58,144 nucleotides of DNA from Bacteroidaceae bacterium (GCA_017940605.1 JAGAYF010000056.1:1-58144), one strand, 5' to 3'; counted from the stretch's first letter, positions 27,253-37,116 are shown. Numbers and translations: made by a program. The notes: generated by a model from the sequence alone, not told the origin.

Positions 27253-28722
27253 ATGGAAGGTGAACATCATTTCTTAGCCGTCGACCTGGGCGCAACCAGC
27301 GGGCGCACCATCGTGGGTACGCTCAGGGACGGGAAAATAGGATTGCAGGAACTGACAAGGTTCAAAAACGAGTACGTTCCCGTCGGCAAACACTACTACT
27401 GGAATTTCCTGGGGCTGTATGCCGAGATTGTACGCGGCCTGCAGACAGCACGTGAACAAGGGTACGACATTGAAAGCATAGGCATTGACACCTGGGGCGT
27501 CGACTTCGTCCTCGTGGGCAGGGACGGCCTCATGCTGAGAGCGCCGTTCTCCTACCGCGACCCGCACACCGAGGGCGTTATGGACAAGTATTTCCAGCAT
27601 GTGCCCAAGGAGAGAGTATACGGTCTCAGCGGCATTCAGTTCATGAACTTCAACAGCATTTTCCAACTCTATGCCATGCGGTGCAACAACGACAGCGCGC
27701 TGGCGGCCGCCGACAAGATCCTGTTTCTGCCCGATGCCCTGTCCTACTTGCTGACAGGCAACATGGTTACGGAGCGCACCATCCTGTCGACCAGCGCACT
27801 GATGGATGCCCAGACGGGCCAGATTGCCGAAGAGCTGCTGAGCCCCCTGGGAATAGGGAAAGACCAGTTCGCTCCCATTGTGGAGCCTGGGTTTGAGATA
27901 GGGCGGCTCAGTCCGCAACTTCAGAAAAAGACAGGTTTGGGAGCTGTTCCCGTCATAGCCGTTGCAGGCCATGACACGGCAAGCGCAGTGGCCGCCGTTC
28001 CGGCCCTGGATGACGACTTTGCCTACCTGAGCAGTGGTACTTGGAGCCTGATGGGCATCGAGACACCCCACCCCGTCATCACCAAGGACACATTTGAGAT
28101 GAACTTCACCAATGAAGGCGGCGTGGAGGGCACGACACGATTTCTCAAGAACATATGCGGCATGTGGTTGCTGGAATGCTGCCGCAAGGAATGGGCCGAC
28201 GCCCCCAGGGACTATGGGCAGCTGTACAAGGAGACACAGGAGGAAGAACCGTTCCGCAGCTTCATTTTCCCCGACAGCCCCGAATTTGCCAATCCCACCT
28301 CAATGGTGCAGGCCATCAAGGACTATTGCCGCCGCACCAACCAGCCCGTACCGGAAACCTATGGGCAACAGGCGCGCTGCATCTTTGATTCATTGGCCAT
28401 GCGCTACCGCCAGGTTTTCGAAATGCTCTCCACCTTGGCATCCAAGCCCATCAGGCGGCTGCACATCATAGGCGGCGGCAGCCAGAACGGGCTGCTCAAC
28501 CAGTTTACGGCCAATGCCACGGGCGTTGCCGTGTACAGCGGCCCTACGGAAGCCACGGCCATCGGCAATGTCATGATACAGGCCAAGGCCGCTGGGCTCG
28601 TGGACAGCCTGAAAGGCATGCGCCAGGTCATTGCCCAGAGCGTGTCGCCCCAGGAGTACCTGCCGGAAGATGCGGCCGCATGGCAGGAGGGATATGCCAA
28701 ATATCTGAAATGTATTGACTGA
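27253..28722 (+). CDS. rhaB: Rhamnulokinase
   Basis: 489 residues of the FGGY sugar kinase fold. The N-terminal ATP/phosphate loop is LGATSGRTIVGTL (about 10-22). WGVDFVLVGRDG (about 83-94) and the second domain AGHDTASAVAAVP (about 238-250) follow, with YLSSGTWSLMG and the late HIIGGGSQNGLLNQ. It phosphorylates L-rhamnulose to L-rhamnulose-1-phosphate. First gene of rhaB-rhaA-rhaD, 27 bases before rhaA. Confidence 0.96.
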   Translation: MEGEHHFLAVDLGATSGRTIVGTLRDGKIGLQELTRFKNEYVPVGKHYYWNFLGLYAEIVRGLQTAREQGYDIESIGIDTWGVDFVLVGRDGLMLRAPFSYRDPHTEGVMDKYFQHVPKERVYGLSGIQFMNFNSIFQLYAMRCNNDSALAAADKILFLPDALSYLLTGNMVTERTILSTSALMDAQTGQIAEELLSPLGIGKDQFAPIVEPGFEIGRLSPQLQKKTGLGAVPVIAVAGHDTASAVAAVPALDDDFAYLSSGTWSLMGIETPHPVITKDTFEMNFTNEGGVEGTTRFLKNICGMWLLECCRKEWADAPRDYGQLYKETQEEEPFRSFIFPDSPEFANPTSMVQAIKDYCRRTNQPVPETYGQQARCIFDSLAMRYRQVFEMLSTLASKPIRRLHIIGGGSQNGLLNQFTANATGVAVYSGPTEATAIGNVMIQAKAAGLVDSLKGMRQVIAQSVSPQEYLPEDAAAWQEGYAKYLKCID

Positions 28723-28749
28723 AAACAATAAAACAACAACTGATAAACG

Positions 28750-30009
28750 ATGAAAGACACATTAGTAAACGAGGCTTACAAGGTAGCCAAGGAACGTTAC
28801 GCCCAAATCGGCATCGACACCGAGGCGGCAATCGAGAAATTACAGCAGATTCACCTGTCGCTCCACTGCTGGCAGGCCGACGATGTCACGGGATTTGAAA
28901 ATCCTGACGGCAGCCTGACCGGCGGAATCCAGGCAACGGGGAACTATCCGGGCAAGGCGCGTAACATTGACGAGCTGCGCCAGGACATTATCAAGGCAAA
29001 GAGCCTCATTCCAGGCACTCACCGCCTGAACCTGCACGCAACCTACGGCGATTTCGGCGGAAAGTTCGTCGACCGCAACGAAATCGAGCCCAAACACTTT
29101 GAAAGTTGGATGCAATGGGGGAAAGAGAACAACATGAAACTGGATTTCAACACCACTTCCTTTTCCCATCCCAAGAGCGGCATGCTAACGCTGTCGAATC
29201 CCGACAAAGAAATCCGCGATTTCTGGATTGAGCACACCAAACGCAGCCGAATCATAGCCGATACCATGGGAAAGGCACAGGGAGACCCGTGCATCATGAA
29301 TTTATGGATACACGACGGCTCCAAGGACCAGACGGTAAACAAACTGCTCTACCGCCAACTGCTCAAGGACTCATTGGACGAGATTTTCAGCCAAGAGCTT
29401 CCCGACATGAAAGACTGCCTGGAGGCCAAGCTCTTCGGAATCGGAGCAGAAAGCTACACGGTCGGCAGCTTTGACTTCTACATGGGCTACTGCGCTCAGA
29501 ACAACAAGATCGTCACCCTCGACACGGGCCACTTCCACCCGACCGAGAGCATTGCCGACAAGATATCGTCCGTCCTGCTCTTCGCCCCCGAGGTCATGCT
29601 CCACGTAAGCCGCCCCATACGCTGGGACTCCGACCACGTCACCATCATGAACGACGACGTACTCGACTTGGCCAAGGAACTGGTACGCAGCAACCCTGCC
29701 CTGGACCGCGTACATATCGGCCTGGACTACTTCGATGCCAGCATCAACCGCATAGGGGCCTACGTTATCGGTTCGCGCGCCACGCAAAAGGCTGTGCTGC
29801 AGGCACTGCTCGAGCCCATTGAAAAACTGCGCAGCTACGAAGCCAACGACCAGCTGTTCCAACGCCTGGCCCTGCTTGAAGAAGGGAAGGCCCTGCCATG
29901 GAACGCCGTATACGATGAGTTCTGCCTGCGCAACAACGTGCCCGTAGGCGAGGATTTCATTGCTACGATTGAACAATACGAGGCCGACGTCACATCCAAG
30001 CGCAACTAA
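28750..30009 (+). CDS. rhaA: L-rhamnose isomerase
   Basis: 419 residues, the normal length for RhaA. Family-typical stretches are LSLHCWQADDVTGFE (about 31-45), HATYGDFGGKFVDR, GLDFN-like KLDFNTTSFSHP, NLWIHDGSKD, and TLDTGHFHPTESIADK, whose His and Glu ligate the metals. It interconverts L-rhamnose and L-rhamnulose in the cytoplasm. It is followed 6 bases later by rhaD. Confidence 0.97.
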   Translation: MKDTLVNEAYKVAKERYAQIGIDTEAAIEKLQQIHLSLHCWQADDVTGFENPDGSLTGGIQATGNYPGKARNIDELRQDIIKAKSLIPGTHRLNLHATYGDFGGKFVDRNEIEPKHFESWMQWGKENNMKLDFNTTSFSHPKSGMLTLSNPDKEIRDFWIEHTKRSRIIADTMGKAQGDPCIMNLWIHDGSKDQTVNKLLYRQLLKDSLDEIFSQELPDMKDCLEAKLFGIGAESYTVGSFDFYMGYCAQNNKIVTLDTGHFHPTESIADKISSVLLFAPEVMLHVSRPIRWDSDHVTIMNDDVLDLAKELVRSNPALDRVHIGLDYFDASINRIGAYVIGSRATQKAVLQALLEPIEKLRSYEANDQLFQRLALLEEGKALPWNAVYDEFCLRNNVPVGEDFIATIEQYEADVTSKRN

Positions 30010-30015
30010 TCAGGC

Positions 30016-30831
30016 ATGAACCCGAAAAGCATCTTGGAAGGCCGCCCCGCACTGGCCCGATGCGTCATGGAAGTAGCCGAAGTAGCCGGCTACCTGTGGC
30101 AAAAGGGCTGGGCCGAGCGGAACGGAGGCAACATCACGGTCAACATCAGCGAATACGTTGACGAAGACATAAGGCAGAAAAAAGCCATCGCCCCCGCCCG
30201 CCCCATAGGCCTGAAGCTGGAAGCACTCCGCGGCCAGTACTTTTATTGCAAGGGGACGGGGAAGCGCATGCGCGACCTGGCAAGGAATCCCATGGGCAAC
30301 GGCTCTGTCATCCGCGTACTCGAGGACGGCGAAAGCTATGAAATCATTGCCGACGAAGCCGTCATGCCCACCAGCGAGCTGCCCAGCCACCTGCTGGTCC
30401 ACAACTGGTTTCTCGAGAGCGGCTCTCCCTACCGCGTTTCGCTCCACACGCACCCCATAGAACTGGTGGCAATGTCGCACCACAAGCCTTTCCTGCAAAA
30501 GGACGTGCTGAGCCAACTGCTATGGAGCATGATTCCCGAGACGAAAGCCTTCTGTCCGCGCGGACTGGGTGTCGTTCCCTATCAATTGCCCGGCTCAAAC
30601 CTCCTGGCTCAGGCCACACTTGAGGAACTGGGCGACTATGATGTCGTCCTGTGGGAGAAACACGGTGTCTTCGCCGTGGACAAAGACATCCTCAACGCCT
30701 TTGACCAAATTGACGTACTCACAAAAAGCGCACAGATATACATCGCCGCCCGCAACATGGGCTACGAACCCGAGGGCATGTCGCAAGCGCAAATGCAAGA
30801 GATGAGCCAGGCATTCAACTTGCCGAAATAG
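30016..30831 (+). CDS. rhaD: Rhamnulose-1-phosphate aldolase
   Basis: 271 residues, class II (zinc) aldolase. ERNGGNITVNIS (about 34-45) forms the phosphate loop. The zinc ligands are His144 and His146 (SLHTHPIEL) and His216 (WEKHGVFAVD); the catalytic Glu is probably Glu121 in TSELPSH. It cleaves L-rhamnulose-1-phosphate to dihydroxyacetone phosphate and L-lactaldehyde. In many Bacteroides the permease rhaP stands between rhaA and rhaD homologues; here they are directly joined. A strong terminator follows. Confidence 0.96.
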   Translation: MNPKSILEGRPALARCVMEVAEVAGYLWQKGWAERNGGNITVNISEYVDEDIRQKKAIAPARPIGLKLEALRGQYFYCKGTGKRMRDLARNPMGNGSVIRVLEDGESYEIIADEAVMPTSELPSHLLVHNWFLESGSPYRVSLHTHPIELVAMSHHKPFLQKDVLSQLLWSMIPETKAFCPRGLGVVPYQLPGSNLLAQATLEELGDYDVVLWEKHGVFAVDKDILNAFDQIDVLTKSAQIYIAARNMGYEPEGMSQAQMQEMSQAFNLPK

Positions 30832-30853
30832 CCACCTTGCACCACACACGAGA

Positions 30854-30885
30854 GGCGGAATCAGGGTCACCACCTTGATTCCGCC
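30854..30885 (+). terminator. Terminator of the rhamnose operon
   Basis: GGCGGAATCA (30854-30863) pairs with TGATTCCGCC (30876-30885), and the stem continues inward with one mismatch. It is followed by CTTTTTAT. Confidence 0.9.
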
Positions 30886-31106
30886 CTTTTTATACCCCTG
30901 CCACAGACATCAGCCACTATCTTGCCATGCTCCGCCCACGCACGGAGCGACCGTCATGGACACCCAGGCCGCACGTTCCGCCTTGACGGCATACCTGCCC
31001 ACCATCGGCGTCACAAAGCCACCGCCATCAACATAGGCACTGTCCGCATCAGTCTCTTTTCCGCCGCCTTTTCAAGGGGGACAATGCATCTGCCCATTGA
31101 AGTTTG

Positions 31107-31185
31107 TCTTTTACGCCCCATATGGATGACTTTCACGCCCTGCATGCAATTTTTCAGGCCGCGTTCACCCAGTTCTTACGCCTTG
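31107..31185 (-). repeat. Dispersed CAAGGCGTAA repeat, copy E (reverse)
   Basis: Read on the minus strand, units start at 31185, 31142 and 31120, spaced 43 and 22 bp. GCGGCC begins at 31162, 20 bp before the second unit. Variants are CAGGGCGTGAAA and TGGGGCGTAAAA. It is the only copy on the minus strand. Confidence 0.8.
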
Positions 31186-31250
31186 CGCTTTCAGCTTTTT
31201 CCGAGATTCGTTCTTCCTATTGCCTTCAGCATAACAGGGAAGCAGTCCTG

Positions 31251-31961
31251 CTACCGCCCCGAATCCGCGCCGTTGCCGCCCGTTGCCATTGGAAACGGGG
31301 CTATCGTTTTCATCTGCGCCAGGATGGCCTTCTGGCGGCGCAACATGTAGGGCGAGGGGTGGGCCGAATTGTATTTCAGCGGATTGGGCAGCGTAGCCGC
31401 CACCAATGCACACTGGGAGCGCGACAATTGCGAGGGCTGGCAGTGGAAATGGTCGTCGGCCACGGCCTGCACACCATAGATGCCGTGCCCCATCTCAATG
31501 GTGTTGAGATAGACCTCCATGATGCGCTGCTTGCTCCAGATGAGCTCTATCAACAGGGTGAAATAGGTCTCAAAACCCTTGCGCAGCCAGGACGACTGAG
31601 GCCACAGAAAAACGTTCTTGGCCGTCTGCTGGCTGATGGTACTGCCGCCACGGCGGCGCTTGCCGTCCAATTGGTCGCTCAGGGCATTGCCTATCTCCCT
31701 GAAGTCAAAGCCATGGTGCTGCATGAAGCGCTGATCCTCGGACGCAATGACCGCAACGGGCATGTGGGCCGACATGTGGCTAAGCGCCACCCAATGGTGA
31801 TGCAACTGGACCGTCTCGCCCTTTTTGTGCTGCTCATACAGGCGCAAAAGCATCAACGGTGTCACGGGGACAGGGGCAAAGCGGTAGATGACAACCGCCA
31901 GGATGGTGCTTACAAAGAAAAACAAGAGGATTCTGGCTACCCATCGCCTGATCATACGCAT
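31251..31961 (-). CDS. mtgA: Monofunctional peptidoglycan glycosyltransferase (GT51)
   Basis: 236 residues from the ATG at 31961; a longer frame starts with TTG. One N-terminal membrane segment (ILLFFFVSTILAVVIY) anchors a GT51 domain. Its motifs are VIASEDQRFMQHHGFD (catalytic Glu), RRGGSTISQQTAKNVFLWP, and WSKQRIMEVYLNTIEMG (second Glu region), then the late ALVAATLPNP. No transpeptidase domain. It polymerises lipid II into glycan strands. It follows the OmpA-type lipoprotein gene in the same direction, with a hairpin between. Confidence 0.94.
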   Translation of the reverse strand: MRMIRRWVARILLFFFVSTILAVVIYRFAPVPVTPLMLLRLYEQHKKGETVQLHHHWVALSHMSAHMPVAVIASEDQRFMQHHGFDFREIGNALSDQLDGKRRRGGSTISQQTAKNVFLWPQSSWLRKGFETYFTLLIELIWSKQRIMEVYLNTIEMGHGIYGVQAVADDHFHCQPSQLSRSQCALVAATLPNPLKYNSAHPSPYMLRRQKAILAQMKTIAPFPMATGGNGADSGR

Positions 31962-31983
31962 AAGTCTGTGTCTTTGTTGCAAA

Positions 31984-32017
31984 GAAGCGCCTCCTTCCCT
32001 AAGAAAGGAGACGCTTC
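31984..32017 (-). terminator. Hairpin between the OmpA-type lipoprotein gene and mtgA
   Basis: GAAGCGCCTCCTT (31984-31996) pairs with AAGGAGACGCTTC (32005-32017) with one mismatch. On the minus strand it is followed by TTTGTTGC. Likely partial terminator 35 bases after the lipoprotein stop. Confidence 0.65.
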
Positions 32018-32051
32018 CTCATGCATGATTCTGTTTGTATACTGACTGCCT

Positions 32052-32741
32052 TTATTGCAGTGTGCCAGCCTGAGCTGCTTCAATCATCTGCTCACTGGCA
32101 TACATGAACACTTCCACGCGGCGGTTCTGGGCACGTCCCTCCTTGGTGTCATTGGAAGCTACCGGCTCGGCAGAACCCTGTCCCTGAACTGCCTTGAACT
32201 TGGAAGAAGCAATACCGCATTCCGTCAGGTAGCCACTGACGCTCTGCGCACGCTTCAACGAAAGCGGAACATTGATGGCATCCGTTCCCGTAGCGTCCGT
32301 ATGGCCGTAGATGGCCACGTCAATGTCGGGATAGTTCTTCAGCACGCCGGCAAACTTGACCAACGAATTCTTGGCCTTTGTACTGAGATCTGCCTTATTG
32401 GTAGCAAACAAGATTCCGGAGTCAAACGTCACCTTGACAGCCGTCAGCCCGTTCTTATCCTGAACCTCCTCGACCGTGGCATCCTGCACGGCAGCTGCAG
32501 CCTCGGCACGAGCCTTGTCCATCTTCTTGCCAATCAGCACGCCTGCGCCGCCGCCGACGGCCGTACCAATGGCAGCTCCCACGGCAGTGTTGCCAGCCAT
32601 TTTCCCAATGAGACCGCCCAGCACTGCACCGCCGCCGGCACCGATGAGTCCTCCCTTGGTCGTATTGTTCATACTGCTACATCCACTAAAGAGCAACATG
32701 GCTCCACTCAACACGTAAACGGAAATTCTTTTTGCTTTCAT
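32052..32741 (-). CDS. OmpA-domain lipoprotein with glycine zipper
   Basis: 229 residues from the ATG at 32741 (an ATG lies one codon earlier; the rest of the frame upstream covers the promoter). The lipobox is LLFSGCSS with Cys21. Residues about 30-75 are a glycine-zipper segment ([33 protein letters not shown]) able to pack in or on membranes. The C-terminal OmpA domain has [38 protein letters not shown] and [12 protein letters not shown]. Expected to tether the outer membrane to peptidoglycan. Related to YiaD-type proteins. Confidence 0.92.
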   Translation of the reverse strand: MKAKRISVYVLSGAMLLFSGCSSMNNTTKGGLIGAGGGAVLGGLIGKMAGNTAVGAAIGTAVGGGAGVLIGKKMDKARAEAAAAVQDATVEEVQDKNGLTAVKVTFDSGILFATNKADLSTKAKNSLVKFAGVLKNYPDIDVAIYGHTDATGTDAINVPLSLKRAQSVSGYLTECGIASSKFKAVQGQGSAEPVASNDTKEGRAQNRRVEVFMYASEQMIEAAQAGTLQ

Positions 32742-32773
32742 CATGATAAAATGTGTTTTAATAATTTGCATAG

Positions 32774-32781
32774 CAAAAGTA
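32774..32781 (-). promoter_or_regulatory. −7 box of the OmpA-type lipoprotein gene
   Basis: Minus-strand TACTTTTG. A TCTG about 19 bases upstream could act as a weak −33. It lies back to back with the proS promoter. Confidence 0.5.
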
Positions 32782-32824
32782 AGTATTTTCTGGAAAAAAA
32801 CAGAATTTGGTGGCATATTTTTCG

Positions 32825-32832
32825 TAATTTTG
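32825..32832 (+). promoter_or_regulatory. proS −7 box
   Basis: TAATTTTG ends 18 bases before the proS ATG at 32851. TTTG at 32806-32809 is 15 bases away, shorter than standard. Confidence 0.5.
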
Positions 32833-32850
32833 CAAAAAATTAAAAGAATC

Positions 32851-34335
32851 ATGGCAAAAGAGCTCAAAAATCTAACAAAACGAAGCGAAAATTATTCAAA
32901 ATGGTATAATGAACTGGTGGTAAAGGCCGACCTGGCAGAACAAGCCGACGTAAGGGGGTGCATGACCATAAAGCCCTACGGCTATTCCATCTGGGAAAAG
33001 ATACAGCGCGAGCTGGACAACCGGTTCAAGGAGACCGGCGTACAGAACGCCTATTTTCCATTGCTGATTCCCAAGAGCTTCTTCGGCAAAGAGGCCGACC
33101 ATGTGGAAGGATTTGCCAAGGAATGTGCCATCGTGACCCACTACCGCCTGAAGGTGGACGAGGAACAGGGCGGCATTGTGGTAGACCCTGCCGCACGCCT
33201 GGAGGAAGAGTACATCATCCGCCCCACCAGTGAGACAATCATCTGGAATACTTACAAAAACTGGATTCATTCCTACAGAGACCTGCCCATCCTGTGCAAC
33301 CAGTGGTGCAATGTCATGCGTTGGGAAATGCGCACCCGCCTGTTCCTGAGAACATCGGAATTTCTGTGGCAGGAAGGCCACACAGCCCACGCCACGCGCG
33401 AGGAAGCCGAAGAGCGCACCCGTATGATGATAAAGGTATACGCCGACTTTGTGGAGCAGTTCATGGCCATCCCCGTCATTCAGGGTGTAAAAAGCGAAAC
33501 GGAACGCTTTGCCGGTGCCATAGACACCTACACCATTGAAGCCATGATGCAGGACGGCAAGGCACTGCAGAGCGGCACGAGCCATTTCCTGGGACAGAAC
33601 TTCGGAAAGGCCTTTGACGTGCAATTCATTGACAAGGACAACACCCTGCAGTACGCATGGGCAACATCGTGGGGCGTAAGCACACGCCTCATGGGCGCAC
33701 TCATCATGACGCACAGCGACGACAACGGACTGGTGCTGCCACCCAACCTGGCCCCCATCCAAGTTGTCATCGTCCCCATTTACAAGACGGAGGATGACCT
33801 GAGGGCCATCACGGAGAAAGTCAATCCTATCATTGACGAACTGAAAAAGGCTGGCATCAGCGTAAAATTTGACGACGACGACAAGCGTCGCCCTGGATTC
33901 AAATTTGCCGACTACGAACTGAGGGGTGTTCCCGTAAGGCTGGTGCTGGGAAGCCGCGACGTTGAAAACGGAACGGTTGAAGTCATGCGGCGCGACACCC
34001 TGGAGAAGGAGACACTGCCTATCGACGGCATCTGCGAGGCTGTAGGGAAATTATTGACAGACATCCAAGATAACTGCTATGCCAAGGCCAAGACCTACAT
34101 GGACCAGCACATCTATGAATGCGACAATTACAATGAATTTAAGCAACGGATTGCAGATGGAGGCTTCTTCCTCTGTCCCTGGGACGGCACTGCCGAGACG
34201 GAAGCAAAGATAAAAGAAGAGACACAGGCCACCATCAGGTGCATTCCCTTTGGCGTAAGCCAGGAAAACCTGGGCAATGACATGGTGAGCGGTCAACCTG
34301 CGAAATTCAGGGCACTCATTGCACGCGCATACTAA
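32851..34335 (+). CDS. proS: Prolyl-tRNA synthetase (archaeal/eukaryal type)
   Basis: 494 residues from the ATG at 32851; the upstream extension of the frame overlaps the divergent promoters. It lacks the large INS editing insertion of the E. coli-type enzyme and so belongs to the short class II form. Motif 2 region [25 protein letters not shown] and motif 3 [12 protein letters not shown] are visible, and the anticodon-binding domain starts near [12 protein letters not shown] (about 295). A zinc-binding-like C-domain follows but with few Cys. It heads a plus-strand run; hisH begins 13 bases later. Confidence 0.96.
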   Translation: MAKELKNLTKRSENYSKWYNELVVKADLAEQADVRGCMTIKPYGYSIWEKIQRELDNRFKETGVQNAYFPLLIPKSFFGKEADHVEGFAKECAIVTHYRLKVDEEQGGIVVDPAARLEEEYIIRPTSETIIWNTYKNWIHSYRDLPILCNQWCNVMRWEMRTRLFLRTSEFLWQEGHTAHATREEAEERTRMMIKVYADFVEQFMAIPVIQGVKSETERFAGAIDTYTIEAMMQDGKALQSGTSHFLGQNFGKAFDVQFIDKDNTLQYAWATSWGVSTRLMGALIMTHSDDNGLVLPPNLAPIQVVIVPIYKTEDDLRAITEKVNPIIDELKKAGISVKFDDDDKRRPGFKFADYELRGVPVRLVLGSRDVENGTVEVMRRDTLEKETLPIDGICEAVGKLLTDIQDNCYAKAKTYMDQHIYECDNYNEFKQRIADGGFFLCPWDGTAETEAKIKEETQATIRCIPFGVSQENLGNDMVSGQPAKFRALIARAY

Positions 34336-34348
34336 TCAACCTGTTTTT

Positions 34349-34951
34349 ATGGAAGTCGCCATCATCAAATACAATGCCGGAAACATCTATTCCGTCGTCC
34401 ATGCACTCAAGAGATTGGGAACAGACCCCATTGTAACCGATGATGCTGAAACCATTAAGGGAGCAGATTGCGTTTTGTTTCCCGGGCAGGGAGAAGCAGC
34501 CAAGACAATGGAGTACCTGAGGGAACGCCATTTGGATAGTCTCATTAAAGAATTGGCGCAACCCGTCCTGGGAATTTGCATCGGCATGCAACTGATGTGT
34601 TCCTGCAGTGAAGAAAACGATGCTACCTGCCTGGGCATCTTTGACGTTCCTGTAAAGAAATTCGTATCGCCGGCAAGGGAATTAAAAATCCCCCACATGG
34701 GTTGGGATTCCCTTTCTGACATGCAGACACCGCTCTTCAAGGGGTTGAACACAGGAGACTACGTCTATTTCATCCACAGCTACTACGTTCCCCTCAATGA
34801 GCACACCATTGCACAGAATAATTACATCCTGCCATTCAGCGCAGCCATTCACAAAGGCAACTTCTATGCAACCCAATTCCATCCAGAAAAAAGCGGAACA
34901 ATAGGAAATACCATTCTGCAAAACTTTTTGGATATTGCATCACAATCCTGA
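34349..34951 (+). CDS. hisH: Imidazole glycerol phosphate synthase, glutaminase subunit
   Basis: 200 residues from the ATG at 34349 (the longer frame overlaps proS). Class I glutamine amidotransferase triad: Cys77 in GICIGMQLM, and His178 and Glu180 in QFHPEKSG. With HisF it makes IGP and AICAR from PRFAR and glutamine. First of four histidine genes. Confidence 0.96.
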   Translation: MEVAIIKYNAGNIYSVVHALKRLGTDPIVTDDAETIKGADCVLFPGQGEAAKTMEYLRERHLDSLIKELAQPVLGICIGMQLMCSCSEENDATCLGIFDVPVKKFVSPARELKIPHMGWDSLSDMQTPLFKGLNTGDYVYFIHSYYVPLNEHTIAQNNYILPFSAAIHKGNFYATQFHPEKSGTIGNTILQNFLDIASQS

Positions 34952-34966
34952 AAAAACACCCTAGCA

Positions 34967-35698
34967 ATGTTAGAACCAATTCCAGCCATAGATATTATTG
35001 ACGGGCAATGTGTCAGGCTTTCCAAGGGACGCTACGACACAAAGACCGTTTACAATGAAAATCCCGTGGACGTTGCATTGCAATTTGAGGCACTCGGATT
35101 TCAACGACTGCACGTTGTGGATTTGGATGGGGCAAAAAGCAGCCACGTCGTCAATCTGTCGGTTCTTAAAGAACTGACATCAAAGACCAAGCTCCACATT
35201 GATTTCGGAGGAGGCATCAAAACGGACGACGACATTAAAGCAGTCTTTCAATGCGGAGCAGAATTCGTGACTATAGGAAGCATTGCCGTAAAGAATCCAC
35301 AGATATTTGAGCATTGGATTGAGACATATGGTCCGAAGCACATCATTCTGGGTGCAGACGTCAAAGACGGATACATCAGCATCAACGGCTGGAGAGAATG
35401 CAGCGACATTCCGCTGTTTGAATTCCTAGATACATATTTAAATAAAGGCATCAAATATATTTTATGCACTGATATCAGCAAGGATGGCATGTTGAAGGGC
35501 ACATCAGTGGAATTATACACACAAATCATGCAACGATATCCACACTGTAAGCTGATAGCCAGCGGCGGAGTAAGCTGTATGCAGGACTTAACGGATTTAG
35601 ATGCAGCAAAAGTCCCCCACGTCGTTTTCGGGAAAGCCATATACGAAAACAGAATCGACATGAAAGAAGTCGCACAACGCTTTATTCACAACAGATAA
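34967..35698 (+). CDS. hisA: ProFAR isomerase
   Basis: 243 residues, (beta/alpha)8. The catalytic Asp9 lies in PAIDIIDGQCVRL, and the second in LGADVKDGYI (about 127). Phosphate loops GGGIKTDDD and ASGGVSCMQDL. It isomerises 5'-ProFAR to PRFAR. Starts 15 bases after hisH and ends 3 bases before hisF. Confidence 0.97.
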   Translation: MLEPIPAIDIIDGQCVRLSKGRYDTKTVYNENPVDVALQFEALGFQRLHVVDLDGAKSSHVVNLSVLKELTSKTKLHIDFGGGIKTDDDIKAVFQCGAEFVTIGSIAVKNPQIFEHWIETYGPKHIILGADVKDGYISINGWRECSDIPLFEFLDTYLNKGIKYILCTDISKDGMLKGTSVELYTQIMQRYPHCKLIASGGVSCMQDLTDLDAAKVPHVVFGKAIYENRIDMKEVAQRFIHNR

Positions 35699-35701
35699 GC
35701 C

Positions 35702-36463
35702 ATGCCGCTCGCAAAAAGAATCATTCCCTGCCTCGATGTCAAGGACGGCCAAACCGTCAAGGGTACTAATTTCATTAACCTGCGGCAAGCCGGCGACCCC
35801 GTTGAATTAGGAAAAAAATACAGTTCAGAAAATGCCGATGAACTCGTCTATCTTGACATTACGGCCAGCCACGAAGGGCGGAAAACCTTTACAGACATGG
35901 TCCGTCGCGTGGCAGCAAATATTTCCATCCCATTTTCCGTCGGCGGAGGCATCAATGAACTGAAGGATGTGGACCGATTATTGAATGCGGGAGCTGATAA
36001 AGTCAGCATCAACTCCGCAGCCATCCACCGTCCGCATCTAATTGATGACATTGCCTATCATTTCGGTTCGCAAGTCTGCATTGTGGCCATCGATGCCAAA
36101 TTGGAGGAAAACGGCCAATGGTACTGCTATCTGAACGGCGGCCGCATTCGCACAGATCACCAACTGCTGGATTGGGCAAAAGAAGCAGCCGACCGCGGCG
36201 CAGGCGAGATTCTGTTCACCAGCATGAATCACGACGGGGTGAAACACGGTTTTGCCAACGAAGCCTTGGCACAACTGTCCGAATCCCTCCCCATTCCTGT
36301 CATTGCCAGCGGCGGAGCTGGATGCATGGAAGATTTCAAAAACACGTTTCTTGTTGGAAAAAGCGATGCTGCCTTGGCCGCCAGCGTTTTCCACTACAAC
36401 GAAATTTCCATTCCCGATCTTAAACATTATCTGAGGCGAGAAGGAATCAATGTCAGAATATAA
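35702..36463 (+). CDS. hisF: Imidazole glycerol phosphate synthase, cyclase subunit
   Basis: 253 residues. Asp12 in [15 protein letters not shown] and the second catalytic Asp in [10 protein letters not shown] are visible, along with [14 protein letters not shown] and [13 protein letters not shown]. It is paralogous to HisA. It cyclises PRFAR with ammonia channelled from HisH. 11 bases before hisIE. Confidence 0.97.
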   Translation: MPLAKRIIPCLDVKDGQTVKGTNFINLRQAGDPVELGKKYSSENADELVYLDITASHEGRKTFTDMVRRVAANISIPFSVGGGINELKDVDRLLNAGADKVSINSAAIHRPHLIDDIAYHFGSQVCIVAIDAKLEENGQWYCYLNGGRIRTDHQLLDWAKEAADRGAGEILFTSMNHDGVKHGFANEALAQLSESLPIPVIASGGAGCMEDFKNTFLVGKSDAALAASVFHYNEISIPDLKHYLRREGINVRI

Positions 36464-36474
36464 AATCACACACC

Positions 36475-37089
36475 ATGAACATCGATTTTGAAAAAATGAA
36501 TGGCCTCGTCCCCGCCATCATCCAAGATGCCGACACAAAAAACGTACTGATGCTGGGCTTCATGAATGAGGAAGCCTACCTCAAGACAATCGAAACGAAA
36601 AAGGTCACATTCTACAGCCGCTCCCGACAATGCCTGTGGACAAAGGGAGAAGAAAGCGGGCACTGGCTTCATCTCGTCGACATCAAGAACGATTGCGACA
36701 ACGACACCCTGCTGGTCACCGTCCATCCCGAAGGGCCGACATGCCACACAGGCACAGACACCTGTTGGGGAGAGCAAAATATTTCCAATCCCTTGCTTTT
36801 TCTGTCTGAACTACAGGATTTCATTGAGAAGCGCCATCAGGAAATGCCCGACGGCTCCTATACGACCAGCTTATTCAGGGACGGCATCAACCGCATAGCT
36901 CAAAAGGTCGGCGAAGAAGCCCTTGAAGCTGTCATTGAGGCTGTCAACGGCACAGATGAACGCCTGCTGTATGAAGCATCCGACATGTTCTACCACCTCA
37001 TCGTCCTTCTCACGTCAAAAGGCCTGCGCATTGAAGATGTCGCCAAGGAATTGATTGAGCGGCATAAGCCAGGGTGGGCCAAACACTGA
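36475..37089 (+). CDS. hisIE: Bifunctional PRA-CH / PRA-PH
   Basis: 204 residues, a fusion. HisI domain about 1-105 (MLGFMNEEAYLKT, FYSRSRQCLWTKGEESG, and the zinc/metal segment DNDTLLVTV..GPTCHTGTDTCW). HisE domain about 110-204 (SYTTSLFRDGINRIAQKVGEEALEAVIEA). It performs steps 2 and 3 of histidine synthesis. hisG, hisD, hisC and hisB are not in the window. Confidence 0.97.
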   Translation: MNIDFEKMNGLVPAIIQDADTKNVLMLGFMNEEAYLKTIETKKVTFYSRSRQCLWTKGEESGHWLHLVDIKNDCDNDTLLVTVHPEGPTCHTGTDTCWGEQNISNPLLFLSELQDFIEKRHQEMPDGSYTTSLFRDGINRIAQKVGEEALEAVIEAVNGTDERLLYEASDMFYHLIVLLTSKGLRIEDVAKELIERHKPGWAKH

Positions 37090-37116
37090 TAAAGCCACAG
37101 AAACAACCATTTTAAA

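Larger units (their letters stand above)
30832..31250. other. Convergent gap rhaD/mtgA with terminator and repeat copy E
   Basis: 419 bases. It has the rhaD terminator (30854-30885) and copy E of the dispersed repeat on the minus strand (31107-31185). Between them, 30900-31080 is GC-rich. On the minus strand a frame of about 50 codons is open from roughly 31062 to a TGA at 30910 (including FVTPMVGRYAVKAERAAW), but it has no proper start and may be a gene remnant or chance. A plus-strand frame of 142 codons crosses the same area without recognisable homology. Confidence 0.5.

Noticed and set aside
30922-31350. Plus-strand frame of 142 codons after rhaD
   Set aside because: It crosses copy E of the repeat and the 3' end of mtgA, and has no family resemblance.
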